64,000 bases of DNA from Osmia lignaria lignaria (lineage: Eukaryota; Arthropoda; Insecta; Hymenoptera; Megachilidae): NCBI RefSeq assembly GCF_051020975.1, contig NC_135040.1, positions 5,945,501-6,009,500 of the forward strand, in the 5' to 3' direction. The position numbers and the translations under genes are program-made. Below the pieces are notes generated by a model. It saw only the letters and a program-made list of their open reading frames with translations, was not told the origin of the DNA and did no database searches. The stretch's first letter is position 1. Each line of letters opens with the position of its first letter. This document shows positions 52,421 to 62,300 of the stretch, in pieces.

Positions 52421-55400
52421 GATTTATTTCTCTTTGAATCTTTTTCGATGTTGGCGAGTAATTATAAGGCTCTCTTGTAATTCGTGGACTAAGACTAGTT
52501 TTAACCACGAAGTTACGATAAAAGAGACTAAAGGAGAAACCACGATGTTATCGATGCGATCTTCGACGAAAACTGAAAGTGCATATAGACGCGTACTATA
52601 CAAGCAAGTGAAAATTGATACCAGGAGAAGATTGAACGGGTGCGAACAAATAAATCAGCGTTAAAGAGATAATCGAAAGGCGCTTTGATCGACTAATAAT
52701 GATCGTCTTAAGGAGTAACGATATCCATTTAACCGATCCATGACGAAGGACGTTCGCTTTTCCTCTTTTTTTTTATCGATGCGTGCTTCCTGCATCCATC
52801 GTTCTGTATTTATATTCTCCCCTGTATCCCGCGGTAATATCATGCGTATGGCGTAATAGCTCATTATACACGTAGAACCCTGGGTGAGAGGAAGCTTAAT
52901 GATACGAACGTCATTGACGTTCCTCGCCTCTTCGTTTTTTCCTTAATTACGCCCAACAGAATTGCACCTATCTCATCTACATAATTCTGAACTGTAAGTT
53001 CATCCTCCTGTATTTCGGTCACCTGTCTTCTTTTCGTTGTCGAAACAAACACGGTGTTCGTCGATGTTTTCTTCCATATCGAAGATGGTTTTTTTTACAT
53101 TCTTTGTCACATTCCTTTCTCGACATTCGTTATTCCGCTTCATCGCGCCGTTCCTATCGTGCATCGTAATGCCGCAGGATCGCGTAATATCCTTTCGAGT
53201 GAAAACGCAACGAGAGGCAGTGAGAACGAAACGAAAATTGAATGAAACGAGCGTCCGTTAGAACGGTGTTGCTCGTTTTCCACGACACCTCTCGAAGAAA
53301 GTGGTATTCTCTCCGAAGGCTCGTAGTTTCGCTTGCTCCCGCAGTCGGACCGCAGATATTTCTTTTCTCCTGTTCGCCACGAAATCAATGAGAACGATCA
53401 AGTCGCTGCGACACGCGTTAAAAAAAACGCCTTCTTTTTCTTTCCAAGTAATCAAAGAAATATTACCTTCCTTTGTTAAACTTTTTTCATTGTTCCGTAG
53501 CTTCGCTTTGTCTATTTCATGATACTCTGTGAGCATTTATACGGATACCTGAGCATTGTAACCCGATTTTGTATCGTTTTGCTGCATTGTTACAATGATA
53601 ATGATACTGGAGCTTGGAATATCAATTTAAAACACGAATGAACTTTGTTTTATTTTTACGACTCTGCGTCGTCACATAATTTATTCTCAAAAAAAAAGAA
53701 TACGCTGCACAGAATGTGGAAGCTAAACAGAGGAGCCCGAGAAAGTTTTGCCGTGCAACTTGTGAACTGCGCAGTTCTCTTCGTAAGAAAGTATATGTTT
53801 AGCGTCCTTTTTATTGCAAAACCGTGCTTCGAATACATTCTATCGATTTTCAAAGGAAATTGTCGATCAGTTCAATCCTATTAAAGAGGAATAGTTAATT
53901 AAGTGTCGTCAAACGTTAATAAGTTCTTATTTCGATGACTATCGGGTTGGAAGCCAATGTCCACTTATTTATCACGACGACTGCTCACGAAGATCACGCA
54001 CCAGATCGATCAACGGCATTTAGAGCGCGAATAAGTAACCGAGCATCGAGCATACCGGTAAGGACAACATCAGTGTTCACTGGAATGTCAACTCGTTTTC
54101 CACGAGCCATCGAAGGCGGGTCGTTTTCCCTACGTAGCCGTCTCCTTATTCGACTCTTACCTCACCTTCTTCTTTCACTCAGAAGCAGACGCGTACAGTC
54201 GAAACTCCACGCGCGACCAAGAGCCGTTCATCGACACCGATAGAAATCGTCGTGCCATCCGTTGGAATGTCAATTAATTTTTCTCCCACCATAAGAAGGT
54301 AAAGAAGATGGTTACGTTTCCGGTGATTTAACACGCTTACGCGCCTCTGCGCTAATGTTTTCGAGGTACCATTGAACGGTACCCATTTTTACGAAAACCT
54401 GGATTGAATGCTGGAAAGAATGTGCGCGTGCACAATTAGCATCCCCCGAGAAGCATCGCCTTCTGGGAATCCTCGGTCGAAAAAAAAACATGGAAGCTTC
54501 TTTTTCAATGAGATAACCTCTATTTTTGTGCGCGATGGAATTCGCGAATGCGGATCCGAGTTGTTAACAGATTCGTAATTTCGTAACGATTGGAGAATCG
54601 TTTGGAAAACTAGTTGGACGCAATGGAGGATCGAGAATCCGTAGAATGTCAGGTTTCCACGGGAGGAGAGGAAAAAATACCCCCTGCACGCGCGTTGCCA
54701 TTCCGCCTCTCACTCTCTTCGACATCTCCTTCTCCCACTAACGACACTCGTCTTCGCGAGTGAATTGCGCTTACCAGGTTAATCCCATAGGACCCCATAT
54801 ACTAATGTATCCCAAATGGTTTTAAACCTACCTAAGTTTTAGAACACAGCCCTATGGGGATAAACAAAGGCTACCTCTGACGATAGGGTCGGGCTAAGAT
54901 CCCTCAGAAGGAGATCCGCTGCTGAGTGTCGCAACGTGCGTAGAAACGCTTCTTGTCGCAACCGTTCAGGAATATATTAATTTTCATCGACTTACACGTG
55001 CCTTCTAATCATAATCTTCTGCAGTTATTTCGAAATTGTTTCATACCTTTATTCTATTATCTTTCGTCTATGCTCCAAGGCTGTAATTTAATGTTTCAAA
55101 TCACATACTAGAACGTAATTTCTCGCTGCGTTGTCTGATTTCGTGCAATTCGCTCCACGGCCCGCCGTAATTATTTCTTTTCCACTTATCTCGATGTGCA
55201 CGCGTCCTTCAGCCTTTATCTTTTCTTCATTTCTCACGCTTACCTCGACGATTTCGAGCTTCCTATTGTTCTGTAAGATTCTCGGAAAACCATTTCTGTT
55301 TACCTTGTTTCGCTGACTTCGTTCCATGAAAAAAAGAGGAAGCGAGACAGAACGACGTCGCGTGTGAGCTGCGCTCTTCCTTCCGACAGAGGGACCGTTA

Positions 55401-56037
55401 TTCATTCGCTGCAACGAATGATCGATGAAATATTTACGGTCTACCGTCGGGGTGCATTTAACAAGGAAAGCTCGGATCGAGAAAATGACACGTTCCGATG
55501 GCAGGTTACAATTCCAGACCAGTACTGTTTAATTCTCGTTATTATTTTACCGTTTTGTAGACGGACTTCGCGGCAAAGGTTAACGCGTTCTTGGACGATG
55601 ATGAATTCGCAAAAAGAGGAGCGTTCCGTGACGATTTTGCCGTAACTTGCGTATCTCAATTGGAATTTTTATGACTATTCATAAGCGGAATTGAGAATTT
55701 TGTTTATTTCTTGGATTCGGACATCCAGGCTAGATGGTATCTTCGCAACCCCTTCAACTAATTACAAATTTATGTAAAATTCTAATTTATGCAATGTTGG
55801 CTAATCAAGTTATCGAGGAACAAGTTTGCGCGAGCATCGTTTGACCTTGACTTGTCGTGTCGTAGCGTGTATCTGGTTCGGTTACAAACTTCTACCTTTC
55901 AGCGCTGTCGATTTCAACGACACTCGTGCAAGCGATCGATAAAACAAACAAAAAAACGATGCTTCGGAAAGGTGGTCGATAAAAATATCACGTTTCAGAC
56001 GTAACGAAGCTAAGCTAAGGATTCGTTGTTTTTGCAG
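52421..56037 (+). other. probable first intron or 5' flank of the DOMON gene
   Basis: About 3.6 kb with no convincing coding exon. It ends at a strong acceptor (GTTGTTTTTGCAG, ending 56037). Otherwise it shows short A and T runs and AT-leaning sequence only. Confidence 0.45.
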
Positions 56038-56222
56038 ATTCGCCTCACCAAGGCGGAAGGAGTTAATCAACGAGAGGGGTGCCCATGCCGAGCGTCAGGA
56101 GAAATCAGCAGGAGGGTCTTAGGAGCGCGAGAGGAACATTGTCAGAGGGAAGAAGCTCGAGGAACTCGGTGAAAGAATCGAATTTGTGAACGTGAACGAT
56201 CGTAGCACGTCGCAACTTGAAA
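56038..56222 (+). other. 5' UTR part of DOMON gene exon 1
   Basis: The sequence starts just after a TTTTTGCAG acceptor and runs to the ATG at 56223. The in-frame TGA at 56193 excludes an upstream extension in this frame. The upstream exon is unknown. Confidence 0.5.
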
Positions 56223-56397
56223 ATGTTATCGAAAACGTGTTCCGCGATCATGTCGGGACTAATGTTGTTGGTGTTAACGGTGATAACGTTCAGAGAAGTG
56301 CAAGGACACGTTGCCTTAACCTTTCCACGTGCTAGGAAATATGATTTAGATTTTCTGGACAATGCCAGGACACCTGGTCCCTGTGGAATGCCTCGTG
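56223..56397 (+). CDS. DOMON gene exon 1 (signal peptide, mature N-terminal His)
   Basis: The exon encodes residues 1-58 plus one base. A hydrophobic core (MSGLMLLVLTVITF) is followed by REVQG and then H29-VALTFPRARKYDLDFLDN. The exon also contains C54 in GPCGMPRG. The donor at 56398 (GTAGGT) leaves phase 1, which matches the two-base start of exon 2 and gives G59. A second possible donor 4 nt later (56402) would break the frame. The in-frame TGA at 56193 supports this start codon. Confidence 0.85.
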
Positions 56398-59300
56398 GTA
56401 GGTATTTTATCTTTAGAAATTTGACAAATCTCAAATTCAGTAACTGATAGTCTGCTAAGGAGACGGGGGGTATACATTCTTTTTGAGGCTACAGTGCTGC
56501 CATCAACCTTGGCCCCGTTCGAGTTAGCTTGCTATGAATCTTAATTATTAGTAACACGGTACAAGAAATACAAGGCTGTCAGTCTTAATTTAAAAACGAC
56601 ATTGCAAATACGATTGTCTGATATAAAAAGCTGCCATTGTTCAAAGTCAATTACTCGTTCAAGAGCATTGGGAAACAAGTACCTACGTGTAGGCATCGAG
56701 TCGAACTGTTCTCAGTGCCACTCACTCGATATCATGTGCTATGTCACTAATGCTACGGCATACACAGCGACCAACCCAAATCCCGGGTCCCAAACTGCAC
56801 CCTGGTCAAACGAACCAAAAAGAATCGACCTCGCATCCTTGCACATAGAAAGAACGAACTGGTGAAACCTGAAACGGTGCATCGTGTCCCCGTCCCCCTG
56901 CGGGTAGAAAAACGACGAATATCCCGTTCGATAGTGTTACCAACGGAGCAGGTTCTCCGGATACCGTCGGTGTGTCACACGATCCGTGGTACGCGAGCGT
57001 GGACCGGAAACTAGCGTGGAATTTTCGCGGTCGTCTCGAGGATGGCGTTGTTAGCCGATCGTCATAGCGACGTAGAAGCAACGTTGCCACGGGACGGGAA
57101 GAAAAAGGGTGAGAGGGTTCTATGGGAAAACGACATTAACACGAGGATAGATATTTCGCGTGGGGATAGCTCTGATTCGAAGCGACTTTCACCGACTCGC
57201 ACGAAGAGAACTCGAACCTCGCTGTCCGGCCATTACCTTCTACGTTTACCTCCACCATGCGACTACACTTATGTTCACCCAGCGTTTTTTTTTTTCTGCA
57301 AACACAGTCGCGAGGAATTCTTAAGATGCCCTCGTAGCCCGTATGGTCAATGGTTGATCATGGTGATCGATACTTGTGGATATCATTGCTATTTGATCTA
57401 AATGAGGAATACTGTTCAATCACGCCAGCTTTCTATCTACTATCGGCTGGATGCTCAAAAACTTAATTGCCTCGTGTTAAAATAGAAAGCATATCCACAT
57501 CGATCATACTTTCTTAGGGTCCTCCATAGACATCTATCAACTAATCATACGCCATCTCCTAATTGTCTCGCTTACCATAACCTATGTATTACACCGTATG
57601 GAGTACTGCTAAATGCCCCATGCAGCTGAATACATAAACTACCATGCTTGCGTGAATCATAAAAGAAGGATACTTCCTAATGTGTCCACCTGTCTCGTCG
57701 GGAAGCGGAAGTGCATACGATCGATGCTGTGTATGCTGTTACACATTTATTATATTCTCTTTTTGCTGTGTCAATGTCTTAAAACATTCTTTCATAATTC
57801 GACCGAAGCATGGTTCAGAAGCATGGAATGTCTGCTTTCTTTTCAGAGAACCGGGAAAGGGGGAAGATGACGGTAGTCCATATAAGGCAAGATCGGTGCT
57901 CGGGCTGCACTCGACTGCTTCCGGAAGTTAATTGTATTCTCGACCACTTTCAATTATTTCCGGAACTCTGTCTCGATACGATAAACACCGTAGCCAGATC
58001 GTTATCTGGTCTGACGGCGAATCGAGGATGTGAAACTACGCGAAATTACGTTGGAATCTGTTTTCATAACGTTCGATATAATTCGCGATACAAACGTTCC
58101 TCCGCGTCTCGATACCGCCATTTTCTTTCACGCTGATTCGCGCTACTTCGTTTCCTTGTACAATTGCTTTTCCTGATTGTTGCAGTTAAAATTCAAACAA
58201 TTTATTTTACTACCCCCCCCTCCAAGCGAGACCATGTGACCCAACTGAACGTGCATATTTTTCCATATGTTTCCGGTGATTATCAGAAGTTATAGGGTCA
58301 ATTAATCGCAATGAATATTAATTTTTTCTCATAGTACAAATCAATGAGAGCCTTAGATGTAACAAGTTTCCGTTTCAGGTGATGTAAAGACTACGTTTCT
58401 GTCTGGGAGTAACTTCAACGTCACGTGGCATCTGGCATACCCTCATCGAGTAAGTAAATATCGCAGAGAGATTAATATTAATATATTCTTTCGTTCGCTT
58501 TTTCGCCTATAAATAACTTTTACTCGAGCGTTAATTAAATTCTTTAGCCATTGATGAGGAAAAAAGAAAGCTACTGGAACATTTTACCGAGACCAGTAAT
58601 TCTTGTGTATATACTTTTTAATTGATTATCAAAGTAGGGTCAAATTTGACCCAACTAACATTTTAGTTTCTCTATTTGAAAGTAGATAGCGGTATGCATT
58701 ATTAACAGAAAAAAAAGTTTCTCATTTCTAAATAAAAATGCTCGCAGTTGTTAAAAAAAAAGTAAAAAACAAGATCATACAAGTGGTTACGTGAGTGGCG
58801 AATTAAAATCATGCCACGTTTTATTATTCGCGTGGCCACACTTTCGCCGATATAGAACTTTCTGCATTCATCGAGTTCCAGTCAACTCTGCCATAATCGA
58901 TGTAATCTTCTCCATTGTTGCACAATGTTTACATTGTAAGGAATCCGAACAGTAAAGAATTTCATTAATTATTGCTTCAACTGACGCGTACCAGTCCCCC
59001 GCCATATTGCGAAGTAAGACATTAAAATACACCTGCTAAGAATCAGTGTTCTTTAGTTTCGCAATTACTTATCTGAACGCATCTTTTAATTAAGAAATTC
59101 CATATCTTGCGAACATAATAAGACTTGTTCACCCAAGTGTTTCAAAAATTTCCGATTGAAAAAAAAAATAATATTTCCGCCGTCGATGAAACGTGTTTCT
59201 AACCTAAACACAATAGACAGCTACCGATGCTCGTATGTCGTTTCTTACTTCGCTATTTACCCTAGGGAAGCCTGCCATACTGTACAAGCAGAAATTCGTA

Positions 59301-62300
59301 TTCTTAGCCAGGCGTTGAGCAAGTACCTAAGTCATCATGAAAGATATCACGAATTTGTCCGCACGTGGTCTATACCAAAGGGAAAGAAAAGACAGACAGG
59401 GACTGAACCTCGGCTTACGCTTGCACGTCGTTGCTCAACGTGATGCGCGTTGAATAATTCAGAAGAAAAGCTATGGGGGTATGCATGCGTTCATGGTGCC
59501 TCGTCTGTGTCTTGCGTGGATAGGTAGGTCGGAAGGTGGTAGGACGTAACTTTGCATGTGGACAAGAGAATTCGAATGGCACTCGTCGGTATGCCGAGTA
59601 CCGTAACGCGACTGTCTCCAATGTTTGAACGCATAGGGCTGAGATGGGCAAAATTAAAGTCGCAAGGGCAAACTGTTGTGCAGGCCTGGTGTACCGCGCA
59701 ATTGGCTTCAGATCAATTATGATCCAAGTATTCCGCAATATTTACAAACGTAAAAAACTTAAAAGTATCGTGGAATTGTCTTTGCTTCTCATCGGTTTCC
59801 CTTGGGGATTGCGAAATCCCAAGTCTACGCATTTCTCGCGTGCAGTCGTCATTGTCTTTCCTTCGGCGACTGGTTTTTAGACGTAGCCTAGGCAGCTCGC
59901 AAATTCTACGCGCAAGAATATCCCTGGCACGAGAAAAATTCGACAATAACCGCTGCAGGTGTGTACCGTGCGAAGCAGTACCACTTGGCGAGACCGCCTC
60001 TCTTCCCTTTCTCCTTATCGTTTTCAGTCGCGACGTACACTGTTGGAAAACGTTTCAAACTCTCTCGCATGGATTTTCGACGAAACTTTCGTCTAAAGTG
60101 ACAAGCATCTCGTGTGAACTGATTCCGTTCCTTCAGTGAACGCGTCTCTAGGGCATTGTACACTTTGAAACGGTACCAGGGATCATCTGAATGTACTTTC
60201 ACAAATACTACAAATACTTTTTCAGGATTTTTTCTCCATTCCTGTTTAGAATTTCAAAATAATCCGACGTCCATACTCATAAGTTTGTAATTAATGAGTT
60301 CTGTTTTAAAATTACCATTTAGGATAGAATGTCATAGATCAGGTTACTTCTGTCGTTTAGAGTGAATTCTAACATTTTTAGCTAATCTAAATTCATAATT
60401 GCAATAATCAAAGAGTTTTGTTCAATTAGTGAACATTATCTCTGTGTGATAAATCGGTATTGATAACCAGTTACCGACAGAGCTTTGAGGTTATGACGAC
60501 TCGAGGAATGCGGTTAATAATCAGGAAACGTGGCACGTAGAAGAAACGAACATTCTCTTTCGGTGTAAGCCGATTAATAACGGTTCTTTTCTTTCGATCT
60601 TTACACCAAGGTGTCCGATTGACAGATGCAATCATTGAATTAGCGCCAATATCATTGATGCCATTTCGATGAGATGACCATCTCCTCCCACAGTGACGCG
60701 TCTCTTCCTATTTCCAATTCGTTGAACGTTTCACGAAACGATGACGGTTTCATAACGGCAAAATTGCAAGTCGTAGCGAGAAATCGTTAGCCAAAGCTGT
60801 ATCCACATTTTTGTTAGCGCGACCAATCGAACGTACGGCTAGGTTCTATGTCACGAATCCGCAATAAGACTCTTCGACACCGCTATCGATACGTGCCATC
60901 GATGTCCCAACGTCCTCTTCACCGTTTCTCGCTTCCTATGCTGGCGTGTAGCAAAAGAAACCGGAAGTCTACACACGCGTTACAGCTTAAATGATTCTTT
61001 TTGTAATTTGGCTCCACCTTCAAATGTTCCCAGGGTGGATTTCGCTTGCAAATCTTGGATGCCCTCGACCGACCACTGGTCGACCTGACTCCGGTTACGA
61101 AAAACAGCGAATTCGTCGAAGATGACGCCACGTGAGTGAAACAAAGTCATTATTCCGCGCATTCTCAATAATTTATTGCAACATTCTAAACATACAAGGT
61201 TCGTTGATTTTCCAGGGCACAAAGTTATGCGGTGCAATTACCTCAGAACTTTACATGTACAGATTGTACGATTCGCCTTTTGCGAGAAGCCGAGGAATGG
61301 GGTTCCAGTTACAGATTTTGGTCCTGCGCCGACATTGATGTATGCATCTCGACTTTACCAGTTGGAATATATTTTTTTAAACACCTTGTGTATAGTATTT
61401 TCCGAGGTAACCTGTAATTTGTGCTCGTTAGATTATCGACAGAAAGAGCTACAGGGAAGATTGCAGCGGTCACGGCCGATATCTTCTGGGTCGATGCAGA
61501 TGCGATCGACTGTATCACGGTACAAGGTGCGAATTTAAGGAGGAATGCCTGGACGATTCCGATTGCGGTATCCAGGGCACGTGCATTGATAATGGTGGCA
61601 CGACCGCGCCCACCAAGCATTGCTACTGCAATATCGGCTGGTTCGGCCCAAGTTGTGCCAAGAGTAAGTTTCATTCAAACACCATTCTTTGCTCTTTATC
61701 TAAAAATAAGTTTTTCAAGAATTCGCTAGCGTAGGCGTTGGTAAGGCTACCTAGCAAATCCCTACCTTACACTTTTGTGCACAGCTGGTGTCGAGTAATA
61801 GCTGCCTAAGTACCCATAGGTGCTTAGAATTTAAGTACCTAACACCTGGTACTTTCGGGAATCGCGATTTAACGTGCTCCATCTAGTGGTAACCGCGAGA
61901 ATGTCCCAAGAGGGACTTTCTCAACGTTCACTTCTTAAACGCTGTGTCATAAATCTGACTTAAACCCTGCAGCTTTCTATGCAGTAATTGGCTAATTTCA
62001 ACCTAACCGCAAAAAATTAAAATACTCGTGCCTACAGACATTATAAAGGTGTAATTTGTTAGATGTTGATGATTCGTTTCAGAATCACCAATCAAGACCA
62101 TCGACGTTGACCTGGACTCTTACACGATGAAAAAGTTCTCCGACAATTTTACGTTCTACTGGCGAATATTGAAAGAGAGTAAAGAACTTGAAGGTGTAAT
62201 GGTGGTAAATGGCACAAGTTGGGTCGGTGTTGGCTGGCGGCCAAGCGATCTGACTCCCATGTGTCGCTCTTTTCCCAACATCCAAGAACGGCCAAAGGAC

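Noticed and set aside
57042..57401. 119-codon open frame in the DOMON gene intron 1
   Set aside because: No family signature, and exons 1 and 2 join in frame without it.
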